This document shows, one piece after another, positions 44,471-53,513 of a stretch of 64,000 bases of DNA. The position numbers and the translations under genes were made by a program. Under the pieces are notes generated by a model. The model searched no databases, was not told the DNA's origin, and saw nothing but the letters and a program-made list of their open reading frames with translations. This stretch comes from Geothrix sp. 21YS21S-2 (lineage in GTDB: Bacteria > Acidobacteriota > Holophagae > Holophagales > Holophagaceae). The stretch covers positions 3,599,001 to 3,663,000 of the forward strand of contig NZ_CP132910.1 of NCBI RefSeq assembly GCF_030846775.1, given 5' to 3'. The first letter of the stretch is position 1; the number at the start of each line of letters is the position of its first letter.

Positions 44471-46813
44471 TTGGTCATCCCCTTTCCGCTCACCTACCTG
44501 TGGCTGGCTGCCGGCGGCCTGGTCCTGCTCCTGATCCTCCTGAAGTCCTTCACCATCGCCCGGGGCGATCAGATCGTCGTGCTGGAGCGCCGCTGGTTCG
44601 GGCGGCAAATGCCGGACGGGCGCTCCGTGGCCCTGCGCCACGAGGTGGGCGTCCAGGCTCGGGTGCTGGGGCCGGGCTTCCACCTCCTCATCCCCTTCCT
44701 GTACAAGACCAGCAAGCGCGATTTCTGCGTGATCCAGACGAACAAGGTGGGCGTCGTGCGGGCCGTGGCGGGCGCCGCCATCCCTTCGGGCCAGTTCATG
44801 GCCAAGTCGGTGGAGTGCAGCCTCTTCCAGGACGGGGAGGCCTTCCTTTCCAATGGCGGCCAGAAGGGCCCCCAGCTGGCGATCCTGCCCGAGGGCCAGT
44901 ACAAGATCAATCCCCTCCTCTTCGAAGTGGCCATGGTGGACGCGACCATGATCCACGACAACGAGGTGGGCTACGTGGAGTCCATCGCGGGCCAGCCCGT
45001 GACCCGGGACGGGGGCAACTTCGGCTCGCCCGTGGCGTGCGACAGCTTCCAGGACGCCGAGGCCTTCATCAAGAACGGCGGCCAGAAGGGTCCCCAGATC
45101 GCCTTCCTGCCCCCCGGCTACTACCGCATCAACACGATCATGTTCCAGGTCCAGAAGATGCCCATCACCAAGATCCCAGGCGGCCAGGTGGGCCTCGTGG
45201 AAGCCACCGACGGCGCCAAGATCCCCGAAGGCCGCCTTCTGGCGGCCCGGGTCCAGGGGCACGGCAACTTCTTCGACGGAGAGGCCTTCCTCAGGAACGG
45301 GGGAGAGAAGGGCCGGCAGCTGGACGTGCTCATGCCGGGCGTGTACCGCCTGAATCCCAAGCTCTTCAAGGTCATCGACATCGTGGACTGGACCCACATC
45401 GAGGCCGACCAGGTGGGCATCGTCACCATCAACGAAGGCAAGCCCATCATCGATTCCTCCAAGATCGCCGCGGAGGAGCTCCCCATGGGCACCCACGACA
45501 ACTTCCAGGACGCCGACGCCTTCCTCAAGGCCGGCGGGCAGAAGGGCCTGCAGATTCCCGTGCTGCGGGCCGGCAACTACGCCATCAATCCCTGGTTCGC
45601 CACCATCGAGAAGGTGGACATGATCCAGGTGCACATCGGCAACTGCGGCGTGGTCACGAGCTACGTGGGCGCGGACGGGGACGACCTCACGGACGACGCG
45701 GTCAACGCCAAGATCGTGACCAACGGCTGCAAGGGCATCTGGGCCGATCCCCTCCAGCCCGGCAAGCACCCCCTCAACACCAAGATCTGCAAGGTGGACA
45801 TCGTGCCCACCACCCAGATCCTGTTGAACTGGGCCGACAACCGCTCCAGCGCCCACGAACTGGACTCCAACCTGAAGACCATCACCCTGCGCACCGCGGA
45901 CGCCTTCAACGTGAACATGGATGTGAGCGTCATCATCCACATCCCCGTGAAGAACGCCCCCAAGGTCATCGCCAACCTGGGCTCCATCAACAACATGATC
46001 AGCCAGGTGCTGGAGCCGGCCATCAGCAGCCACTTCCGCAACGCCGCCCAGTACATCCAGGCCCTGGATCTGTACACGCGGCGCAAGGAACTCCAGGAGA
46101 AGGCCAAGGAGCACATCGACGCGGTCCTGAAGGTCCACCACATCGATTCCAAGGACACCCTCATCGCGGACGTGGTGCTGCCCCCGGAGCTCACCAAGAC
46201 CGTGACGGACCGCCAGATCGCCGAGCAGGAGAAGAAGACCTTCGCCACCCAGAAGGAAGCCCAGGACGAGCGCCGCAACCTGGAGAACGCCAAGGCCCAG
46301 GCGAACATGCAGCCCAAGGTGGTGGAATCCGAGCGCAACGTGGAGATCCAGAAGAACCTGGCCGAGAGCCACATCAAGGAGGCCGAAGGCTCAAAGCAGG
46401 CGGCCATCCTCATGGCGGAAGGCCAGGCCACGGCCATGCGCCTGGAAGCCGGCGGCCAGGCGGAAGCCACCAAGCTGAACGCCGCCGCCAACGCGGAAGC
46501 CACCCAGAAGGTGGGCAGCGCCGAGGCCGAGATCATCCTGGCCAAGGGCACCTCCACCGCCGAAGCCTACAAGCTGGAAGTGGCCGCCATGGGCCGCGAC
46601 GTCTTCGGGCAGATCCGGGTCATCGACAAGATCGCCTCCAGCAGCCTCAAGCTCATTCCCGAGAACCTGGTCATGGGCGGTGGCGGCGGCGAAGGCAACG
46701 GCATGGTCAATGGCCTGTTCGGCATCGCGCTCCTGGAGAAGCTCACCGGCAGGAGCTTCGTGGTGCGCGAGGCTCAGCCTTCCCCTGGGGAGACCGGCAG
46801 CATCCAGCGGTAG
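44471..46813 (+). CDS. Membrane-anchored SPFH (flotillin-type) protein with tandem N-terminal repeats
   Basis: The TTG at 44471 follows AAGGAG by five bases and is preferred; an ATG at 44456 has no ribosome site. Numbering from 44456 (785 residues), one transmembrane helix lies at 12-29. Four repeats start with FQDGEAFLSNGGQKGPQL-like motifs at 124, 198, 272 and 350, each leading into LPPGYYRINP-like and VGxV strands. A related half-unit precedes them (about 65-105) and another follows (about 424-450). An SPFH/Band 7 domain (about 452-580) leads into an Ala/Glu-rich coiled coil (about 585-715) as in flotillins. Flotillins form oligomeric membrane scaffolds. No NfeD partner is next to it. It overlaps the convergent response-regulator gene by 40 bases. 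Confidence 0.88.
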   Translation: MVIPFPLTYLWLAAGGLVLLLILLKSFTIARGDQIVVLERRWFGRQMPDGRSVALRHEVGVQARVLGPGFHLLIPFLYKTSKRDFCVIQTNKVGVVRAVAGAAIPSGQFMAKSVECSLFQDGEAFLSNGGQKGPQLAILPEGQYKINPLLFEVAMVDATMIHDNEVGYVESIAGQPVTRDGGNFGSPVACDSFQDAEAFIKNGGQKGPQIAFLPPGYYRINTIMFQVQKMPITKIPGGQVGLVEATDGAKIPEGRLLAARVQGHGNFFDGEAFLRNGGEKGRQLDVLMPGVYRLNPKLFKVIDIVDWTHIEADQVGIVTINEGKPIIDSSKIAAEELPMGTHDNFQDADAFLKAGGQKGLQIPVLRAGNYAINPWFATIEKVDMIQVHIGNCGVVTSYVGADGDDLTDDAVNAKIVTNGCKGIWADPLQPGKHPLNTKICKVDIVPTTQILLNWADNRSSAHELDSNLKTITLRTADAFNVNMDVSVIIHIPVKNAPKVIANLGSINNMISQVLEPAISSHFRNAAQYIQALDLYTRRKELQEKAKEHIDAVLKVHHIDSKDTLIADVVLPPELTKTVTDRQIAEQEKKTFATQKEAQDERRNLENAKAQANMQPKVVESERNVEIQKNLAESHIKEAEGSKQAAILMAEGQATAMRLEAGGQAEATKLNAAANAEATQKVGSAEAEIILAKGTSTAEAYKLEVAAMGRDVFGQIRVIDKIASSSLKLIPENLVMGGGGGEGNGMVNGLFGIALLEKLTGRSFVVREAQPSPGETGSIQR

Positions 46814-47493
46814 CCTTCCCGGTCGAGGGTCTGGATGAACGGGGACCGGTCCGTGTCCCCGAGCTTCTTGCGCAGGGTGCCGATGTGCACGTCCACGGTC
46901 TTGGGCATGGGCTTGCCGTCCGGGTCCCAGGCCATGTTGAGCAGTTCCTGGCGGCTGTTCACCCGGCCGGGGTTGGACACGAGCACTTCCAGCAGCCGGA
47001 ATTCCCGCAGCGTCAGGTTCAGGTTGGTGCGCCCGCGGTGCACGTCCAGCTGGAGGAAGTTGATGCGGAAGGGGCCGCTGCGGAGCACCCGGGGCAGGCT
47101 CTCCTGGTTGCGCGTCCTGCGCAGGATGGCCCGGATCCGGGCGATGAGCTCGAGGATGGAGAACGGCTTGCCCAGGTAGTCGTCGGCGCCCTGGGACAGG
47201 CCCTGGATGCGGTCGGCGTCCCCGGTGCGCGCCGTGAGGATGAGGATGGGCACCGGGTCGCGGCGCCGCCGGAGGACGTGGAGCACCTCGAAGCCGCCGA
47301 CCTTGGGCAGCATGAGGTCGAGCACGATCAGATCGGCGGGCTGGCGCTCCTGGATCGCCAGGCCGGCGGCGCCGTCGCCCGCGGCCTCCACCTGGAAGCC
47401 GGCGGCCTCCAGGTTGAGGGTGAGCATCTCGGCGATCTCGGGTTCGTCCTCGATCACCAGGATGCGGTCCGGGGGTGGGGGTTTGGCGGCCAT
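46774..47493 (-). CDS. OmpR/PhoB-family response regulator
   Basis: This is a 239-residue two-component regulator. The receiver domain has the acidic pair in VIEDEPEIAEM, phospho-acceptor Asp in LIVLDLMLPK, Thr in LILTART and Lys in GKPF. The C-terminal winged helix runs from LTLREFRLLEVL to VDVHIGTLRKKLGD...EGYRWML. I take the ATG at 47493 (MAAKPPPPDRIL), with in-frame alternatives upstream. It is divergent from the TonB receptor gene. A histidine kinase lacking an adjacent regulator lies just beyond that receptor, so the two may be a pair. Confidence 0.93.
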   Translation of the reverse strand: MAAKPPPPDRILVIEDEPEIAEMLTLNLEAAGFQVEAAGDGAAGLAIQERQPADLIVLDLMLPKVGGFEVLHVLRRRRDPVPILILTARTGDADRIQGLSQGADDYLGKPFSILELIARIRAILRRTRNQESLPRVLRSGPFRINFLQLDVHRGRTNLNLTLREFRLLEVLVSNPGRVNSRQELLNMAWDPDGKPMPKTVDVHIGTLRKKLGDTDRSPFIQTLDREGYRWMLPVSPGEG

Positions 47494-47629
47494 GATCCCT
47501 GATGGTAGACGCATTGCGGCTGGGTCGCGCGCTTCTTCCGCCCGGAAAAGTTCGCCGCCGGAAGGCCGGCCCCGGGCCTCCAACTGTTCGGTTCGACTGC
47601 AGGCATGATCGTTCCATAACCCATCTATA

Positions 47630-47635
47630 TATAAT
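47630..47635 (+). promoter_or_regulatory. Consensus -10 box in the AT-rich TonB-receptor upstream region
   Basis: A perfect TATAAT lies within the run CTATATATAATAAATG, about 130 bases before the receptor ATG. No convincing -35 is present at 16-18 bases, so activation by a regulator such as the adjacent response regulator would fit. The 274 bases between 47494 and 47767 hold no gene. Confidence 0.35.
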
Positions 47636-47767
47636 AAATGCATACGTCGCGCCGCTTCGTTAAAATTGAAGAATTCCTTTGTCCGCCTTTACTGGACGTG
47701 GTCCTCCCGGAAAGCAAGGATCAGACAAGCCAATTAACCAATCCACAATTCATCCGGGAGCCTTCAC

Positions 47768-50695
47768 ATGACCATACGTCATACAACCTGGGGCACGATG
47801 CGCATCGCCGCCCTGATCGTGGCCTCGTCGGGGCTGCTCTTCAGCCAGAGCAGCGCGGTCGGCAACATCACCGGGACCGTCAAGGGACCCGACGGCAAGG
47901 CCGCCAGCGGCGCCCTGGTCCAGGCCCACACGTCCCGGGGCGTGCAGGAAGCGAAGACCGGCGCCCAGGGCGAATTCACCTTCCGGCAGATGGTTCCGGG
48001 CACCGTCCGGATCAAGGTTTCCAGCAAGGGGGCCGCGGCCTTCGAGGGGGCCCTCACCGTGGTGGCCAACCAGACCAACCGCATGGACATCAAGCTGGGC
48101 GCCCAGGGCATCACCGTGGAAGTGGTGGACAGCCAGGGCCTGGAAGCCATCGACACCGCCCAGGCCACCACCGGCATCGTGATGACCATGAGCGAGATCA
48201 GCGAGCTGCCCATCTACTACATGGGCACCAACCGCCTCACCGCCACCACCTTCCGCGCGCCGGGCTCGGTGATGGACACCATCCACGGCACCGACAGCCA
48301 GCACAACACCTACGTGGTGGACGGCGTGGCGGCCTCGGACGCCAACTACGGCGGCCAGAACGTCTCCCTGAACAACGATTTCATCGACCAGGTGCAGGTG
48401 CTGACCAGCGGCATCTCCGCGAAGTACGGCCGCTTCACCGGCGGCGTCCTCAACGTCACCACCAAGAGCGGCACCAACGAGTTCACGGGCACCAGCCGTT
48501 TCGAGATCACCAACGAGAAGTGGAATTCCAAGTACCGCATGCCCGGCGTGGCGTACTACTACTCCAACCTCTACCACTTCCCCCTCACCTGGTCCCCCGT
48601 TCCCGACCACCACCAGACGGTGCAGAGCTACACCCTCACGGGCCCGATCATCAAGGACAAGCTCTTCTTCGCGGTGGCCTACCAGACCAACAGCCCCGAG
48701 ACCCGCCTCGTCTCCAAGACCCAGCCCTCCATGGGCGCGGAAGTGCCCTATACCATCGTCCGGGACTCCTACCTGCTGGACGCCAAGGTGGACTGGCAGA
48801 TGACCCTCGGACAGCGGCTGTCCGTGGAGCTGAACGAATCCAATTCCAAGGACCTCAACGGCATCTCCAACGGCACCGTCTCGACCCTGGAGACGCTCAG
48901 CGGCCTGACCAAGTCCAAGAAGGGCTACCATTCCCTGGGCTACCTGGCCCAGATCTCCTCGTCCCTGGCCCTGGACATCAAGCTCAACGACGCCTATTCC
49001 AGGAGCGGCGGTCCCGGCACCGGTCCCACCGGCGGCAAGATCCTGCCCACCTGGAAGGAAATGGAATCCAGCGACGTCCTGGACAACGGCTACGGCTCTG
49101 ACAGCCAGGCCGACAGCCACACCAAGACGGGCGGGATCAACCTGACCTGGGTGACGGAAGCCATGGGCACCCACGACGTGGAAGGCGGGTTCCAGTTCTA
49201 CCACTACAACCGCACCGGAGCCGCTTCGCCCACGCCCTCGAACTACGAGATCCTCTTCCGGAACTACGCCGACGGCGCGACGACGCCCAGCCTGGTCAAC
49301 CGCGTCCTCACGCCCCTGAACGCCACGGACACGGTGCTCTACCAGTACTTCCCCACCCAGGGCGAAGCCGACACCAAGGTGAACAGCCTCTACGTGAACG
49401 ACACATGGAAGGTGGATTCGCACTGGTCGTTCAACCTGGGCCTGCGCTTCGACCAGTACAAGAGCGCGAACAATCCCGAGAACATCACCTACTCGTTCCA
49501 GACCTTCGCGCCCAGGCTGGGCGCGAGCTACGACCTCAAGGGCGACAAGCGCCACGTGTTCCATGTGGGCGCGGCCCAGTACTCCGGGATGATCAACCAG
49601 GGCAACCTCGCCGCCGCCACCGTCACCTCCTCGCCCATCACCCGCGAGTACGTCTACATCGGCACCGGCGGCCCCAACCAGGGCAACGGCCTGGACGCGG
49701 TCCTGCCCAGCGGCGCCATCAACTGGGCGGCCTGGGGCAACCACTACGGCCAGACCGGAAGCGCCAACCCCAACCACGTCTCCGATCCCCTCACCGAGCG
49801 CAACATCTTCGTGGATCCCAACATCAAGGCCCCCAGGACCTTCGAGGCCACCGTGGGCTACGCGTACACCGACGAGCGCCAGAACCTCACCGTCACCTTC
49901 GTGCGGCGGTGGAACGACCAGTTCCTGGACGACTTCCACTACGGCAACGGCATGGGCCCGGGCAAGGCCAAGGTGATCATCAAGAACGATCCCGACGCCA
50001 GGCAGCACTACTACGGCCTGGAAATGGCCTACCGCCGCAAGCTGGGCGAGAACCTGCTCGTGGGCGGCAACGCCACCTGGAGCCGCACCTTCGAGAACGC
50101 CGGCACCAACCTGGGCGGCGCCGCCTCCCAGGCCAACGACTTCGGCACCGGCAACATCCCCACCGGCCAGCTGAACCCCATGGGCCCGGCCCCCGGCCTG
50201 GACGTTCCCATCATGGTGAACGCCGATGCCAACTACCGCATCACCCTGGGTTCCGGAACCCTGAACCTGGGCCTCGTGGGCACCTACAAGTCCGGTTCCG
50301 CCGTGGCCTTCCGCTCAGCCCAGGCCAATGTCACCAATGCCCTCCAGGACCAGGGCTACGCCTCCTCCTACAGCCGCTACTTCCCCGAACTCGGGATCGT
50401 GCGCCAGCCGGAAGTGTGGACCATGGACCTCCAGACGGGCTACGAGCAGAAGCTCTACGGCAAGGTCGCGGCCTACGCCAAGATCAATATCATCAACGTC
50501 TTCAACCGGGTCCGGTACATGACCCGGGACACCAGCGGCACCGTGGTCAGCCAGGGGATGACCTTCCCCCACGCGCCGGGGGCACCCGACGGCTCCGTGG
50601 CCAGCAACACGTTCAATCCCAACGAGACCTACGGGCTGGGGCAGGGCAACACCTTCCCCCGCATGGTCCAGGCCGTGCTGGGCTTCAAGTTCTGA
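47768..50695 (+). CDS. TonB-dependent receptor, Oar-like with carboxypeptidase-regulatory N-domain
   Basis: The outer-membrane receptor has 975 residues. A signal peptide (about 1-30) is followed by a carboxypeptidase regulatory-like/CNA-B-type domain (NITGTVKGPDGKAASGALVQ..., about 32-115). The plug covers about 120-240 (STYVVDGV-like NTYVVDGVAASD, SAKYGRFTGGVLNVTTKSGTN), and a 22-strand barrel ends in AVLGFKF with terminal Phe. This architecture is abundant in acidobacteria. Substrates could be oligosaccharides, peptides or siderophores. GGGAG precedes the ATG by eight bases. It is flanked by a response regulator (divergent) and a histidine kinase 17 bases downstream. Confidence 0.93.
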   Translation: MTIRHTTWGTMRIAALIVASSGLLFSQSSAVGNITGTVKGPDGKAASGALVQAHTSRGVQEAKTGAQGEFTFRQMVPGTVRIKVSSKGAAAFEGALTVVANQTNRMDIKLGAQGITVEVVDSQGLEAIDTAQATTGIVMTMSEISELPIYYMGTNRLTATTFRAPGSVMDTIHGTDSQHNTYVVDGVAASDANYGGQNVSLNNDFIDQVQVLTSGISAKYGRFTGGVLNVTTKSGTNEFTGTSRFEITNEKWNSKYRMPGVAYYYSNLYHFPLTWSPVPDHHQTVQSYTLTGPIIKDKLFFAVAYQTNSPETRLVSKTQPSMGAEVPYTIVRDSYLLDAKVDWQMTLGQRLSVELNESNSKDLNGISNGTVSTLETLSGLTKSKKGYHSLGYLAQISSSLALDIKLNDAYSRSGGPGTGPTGGKILPTWKEMESSDVLDNGYGSDSQADSHTKTGGINLTWVTEAMGTHDVEGGFQFYHYNRTGAASPTPSNYEILFRNYADGATTPSLVNRVLTPLNATDTVLYQYFPTQGEADTKVNSLYVNDTWKVDSHWSFNLGLRFDQYKSANNPENITYSFQTFAPRLGASYDLKGDKRHVFHVGAAQYSGMINQGNLAAATVTSSPITREYVYIGTGGPNQGNGLDAVLPSGAINWAAWGNHYGQTGSANPNHVSDPLTERNIFVDPNIKAPRTFEATVGYAYTDERQNLTVTFVRRWNDQFLDDFHYGNGMGPGKAKVIIKNDPDARQHYYGLEMAYRRKLGENLLVGGNATWSRTFENAGTNLGGAASQANDFGTGNIPTGQLNPMGPAPGLDVPIMVNADANYRITLGSGTLNLGLVGTYKSGSAVAFRSAQANVTNALQDQGYASSYSRYFPELGIVRQPEVWTMDLQTGYEQKLYGKVAAYAKINIINVFNRVRYMTRDTSGTVVSQGMTFPHAPGAPDGSVASNTFNPNETYGLGQGNTFPRMVQAVLGFKF

Positions 50696-50712
50696 ACGCC
50701 TACCGGGCTAGA

Positions 50713-52272
50713 ATGATGTCCATGCCCTCCCTCCAGGTCTGCAGACCCAGGCCCCGCCGCTTCCGCTGGCGGTTCCGGCTCCTGCGCGGCTACGGGAAGC
50801 TCCTTTCCCCGCCGGCGCTGCTGGGTCTGTGGGTCCTGGCGGCGGGGCTGAGCGCCTTCCTGCCCGGCGTCTTCATCGGCCACCGCGTGGCGGTGGCCGC
50901 CCAGATCTGGGAGGACCAGGCCCACGAAATGGGCAAGGCCGTGGTCAAGGCCTGGACCCAGCCGCTTCCCCCCGTCGCCTTCACCCGGGGCGACGAGGCG
51001 GAGGTGGGGCGGTGGCTGGAGGGGGATCCGCTCCTCCATGCGCTCGTGGATCCGGCCCGGGGCGACGTGTGGCTCCGGGACGGCCGTCGGCTCCTCAAGG
51101 CGGGCGGGGCCGGGAACGAGGAAAGCGTCCGGCTCCTCGGGTGGGCGCGCCAGGCCCAGGGCTCCGCCCAGGCCACCTGGATCCCGCCTTCCAGGGAGAA
51201 TCCGCGGGCCGTTGACGAGAGCGTGCTGGCGCTGTCCGCGGGGCGCCGGTGGCAGTTCAAGGTCTGGCGCCCCTCCTCCCCGGAGACCGACCTTTTCCTG
51301 GGCCGCTTCATGGACAGCGCAGCCCCCTTCCGGTTCGCGATCACCCGGTACGACCGGAATCCCCAGGCCGGGCGCCAGAACACCGAATCCGGCGCCCTGC
51401 CCCCGAAGAGCCGGTTCTTCCCCCGGGTGAAGGCCCCGCTCGCCTACATGTTCCCTGACCTGAGCCTGGCCTTCGGCGACCCCTGGGTGGCGGGCCTGTG
51501 GGGCACCAAGGCCCAGGCGGACTTCATGGAGCACCGGGTCCGCACCTGGACCCGCATGGCCTGGAGCGCCCACGCCGCCTTCGTGACGCTCCTCGGCCTG
51601 GCCTGCCTGCTGCACATCTACATCAGCCGGCGGGACAAGCTCCGGGCCGACCAGCTGGCCTTCCTGGCCCACAGCCTCAAGACGCCCCTGACGGTCCTGA
51701 AGCTGCGCTGCGACACCGTGCGCAACGCGAACCTCGCCAAGGAGGTCCAGGAGTCCCTGCTGGCCCGCATCGGCGACGAGGTGGACAAGCTCGTGAAGAT
51801 CATCGAGGCCGGCCTGGAAGGGGTGCGGCCCGAGGCCCGGCCGCCCGTTCTCGAGGTCATCGACGCCGCGTTCTTCCTGCGGCTCAAGGAGCAGATGGAG
51901 CCGATCTTCGCGGGGGAGGGCAGGGCCCTGGAGCTGGAGGTGGAGGACCTCGCCTTCCGCGCCTCCGGCCAGGCCCTGCAGCCCGCGCTCAACACCCTGC
52001 TGGAGAACGCCCTGATCCACGGGGCGGGCGCCACCCGGGTCCGGGTTGCGCGGCGCCGGAACCTCGTGGAGATCCTGGTGTGCGACGAAGGCCCCGGCAT
52101 CCCCCCGCACAAGCTCTCCGCCCTGGCGACGCCGGGGCAGGGCGGCGCCCAGGCCGGGCAGGGCGTGGGGATCTTCCTCCTGCGCCAGATGGCCGTGCAC
52201 GAAGGGTGGGGGCTCCGCTTCGATTCCGTGGGCACGGGGGGCTTCGCGGCCGTCCTGGAGATTCCGGCCTGA
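50713..52272 (+). CDS. Membrane sensor histidine kinase
   Basis: The 519-residue kinase has TM1 (about 33-58), a periplasmic sensor region of about 220 residues with no known fold, and TM2 (about 284-305). A HisKA-type helix with AFLAHSLKTPLTVLK (His autophosphorylation site) and a HATPase domain (NTLLENALIHG, CDEGPGIPPHK, GVGIFLLRQMAV) follow. The start is uncertain: ATGs at 50713, 50716 and 50722 all lack a Shine-Dalgarno. It lies 17 bases after the TonB receptor gene, probably cotranscribed. No regulator gene follows, so the OmpR-type regulator at 46774 is the likely partner. Confidence 0.9.
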   Translation: MMSMPSLQVCRPRPRRFRWRFRLLRGYGKLLSPPALLGLWVLAAGLSAFLPGVFIGHRVAVAAQIWEDQAHEMGKAVVKAWTQPLPPVAFTRGDEAEVGRWLEGDPLLHALVDPARGDVWLRDGRRLLKAGGAGNEESVRLLGWARQAQGSAQATWIPPSRENPRAVDESVLALSAGRRWQFKVWRPSSPETDLFLGRFMDSAAPFRFAITRYDRNPQAGRQNTESGALPPKSRFFPRVKAPLAYMFPDLSLAFGDPWVAGLWGTKAQADFMEHRVRTWTRMAWSAHAAFVTLLGLACLLHIYISRRDKLRADQLAFLAHSLKTPLTVLKLRCDTVRNANLAKEVQESLLARIGDEVDKLVKIIEAGLEGVRPEARPPVLEVIDAAFFLRLKEQMEPIFAGEGRALELEVEDLAFRASGQALQPALNTLLENALIHGAGATRVRVARRRNLVEILVCDEGPGIPPHKLSALATPGQGGAQAGQGVGIFLLRQMAVHEGWGLRFDSVGTGGFAAVLEIPA

Positions 52273-52443
52273 CGCTGGCGCCGGATCCGGAAAGTGGCGC
52301 CGCCGATGGGTCCGCGTGGACCTGGGCGGCACGTTAAAACAAGGCGGTTCCCTTTCCAGTCTTGACTGGGCCGCACCTCCGGCCGGGGTGATCCTTGCCG
52401 TGGCAGTCCGGGAATTCCGAACACCCAACCGATGGAGCAAGGC

Positions 52444-53505
52444 ATGCGACGTACCCTTCGAATCGTTCTCCTCTGCGGCTTCGCCGCCCTGGCCGGAAGC
52501 CTGGGCGCGGCCCAGCCGTCCTACCTGAAGATCGGGGACCCCGCCCCCGGCATCGCCTCGGCCGCCTGGATCAAGGGCAAGCCGGTGAAGGCCTTCGAGA
52601 AGGGCAAGCTCTACGCTGTGGAATTCTGGGCCACCTGGTGCGGCCCCTGCAAGGAGGGCATTCCCCACCTCACGGAACTGGCGAGGACCTACAAGGACAA
52701 GGTCACCGTGATCGGCCTGGACATCTGGGAGGCGCAGAAGGCCGGGGGCGGCGACACCCTTCCCAAGGTCAAGGCGTTCGTGAAGGCGCAGGGCCCGAAG
52801 ATGGGCTACCGGGTCGCCGCGGACGGCGCCGACGGCCGCATCGCCGACGCCTGGATGAAGGCGGCCGGCGAGAACGGCATCCCCTGCGCGTTCCTGGTGG
52901 ACCGGGAAGGCCGCGTGGCCTGGATCGGTCATCCCTCGGCCCTGGACGGCGTCCTCAAGGAGGTGCTCGCGGGCACCTACGACCTCGCCGGGGCGCGCAC
53001 CAGGCGCGAGACGGAGCTGGAGATCACCCGCCCCATCGGGGAGGCGATGGCGGCCAAGAACTACCCCGCGGCCGTCAAGGCCATCGACGCGGCCATGGAG
53101 AAGCGCCCGAACCTGAAGTACGGCCTCGCCTACCAGCACCTCGTGGCGCTCTACCACGCGGACCTGGATCGCGGCATCAAGGTGTCCCGGGACATCCTCG
53201 CGGAGTCCAACCACGAGCAGGGCGCCTACTACATGATGCAGGCCGTCTTCGCGGTGGAGACCGACCTGTCCCCCGCCGCCTACGCGTTCGGCAAGGAACT
53301 GGCCAGGGACCTGGAGGCCCGCGGGCTGGGCAACTACATGCTCACGGCCATGAAGGCCGAGCTCTACGCCAACTCCGGTGACCGGCAGGAGGCCATCCGC
53401 CTCGCCGAGGAGGCCCTGGCCGCGGCCGAGAAGGACCCCCACGCCACGGCCGGGAACCTCGCCCTGATCCGGAAGAACCTCGCCCGGCACCGGGAAGGGA
53501 AGTAG
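52444..53505 (+). CDS. TlpA-like thioredoxin-fold protein with helical C-terminal domain
   Basis: From the ATG at 52444 (GGAG six bases upstream) the product is 353 residues with a signal peptide (RTLRIVLLCGFAALAGSLGA). The thioredoxin fold contains WATWCGPCKEG, so both redox cysteines are present, and the cis-proline loop GIPCAFLVD. The C-terminal half (about 180-353) is helical with TPR-like periodicity. It probably reduces or oxidises periplasmic disulfides; a role in haem protein maturation is possible. It is 8 bases upstream of the M16 pair and likely cotranscribed with it. Confidence 0.88.
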   Translation: MRRTLRIVLLCGFAALAGSLGAAQPSYLKIGDPAPGIASAAWIKGKPVKAFEKGKLYAVEFWATWCGPCKEGIPHLTELARTYKDKVTVIGLDIWEAQKAGGGDTLPKVKAFVKAQGPKMGYRVAADGADGRIADAWMKAAGENGIPCAFLVDREGRVAWIGHPSALDGVLKEVLAGTYDLAGARTRRETELEITRPIGEAMAAKNYPAAVKAIDAAMEKRPNLKYGLAYQHLVALYHADLDRGIKVSRDILAESNHEQGAYYMMQAVFAVETDLSPAAYAFGKELARDLEARGLGNYMLTAMKAELYANSGDRQEAIRLAEEALAAAEKDPHATAGNLALIRKNLARHREGK

Positions 53506-53513
53506 GAGCCGCC

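Noticed and set aside
44825-45607. Regular repeats in the SPFH gene as a possible non-coding array
   Set aside because: Similarity is at protein level (about 74 codons per unit) with diverged DNA; it is a domain repeat, not an array.
44452-47502. 1016-codon plus-strand frame overlapping the SPFH gene
   Set aside because: Pro/Arg/Gly/His-rich shadow of the SPFH frame that runs into the antisense of the response regulator.
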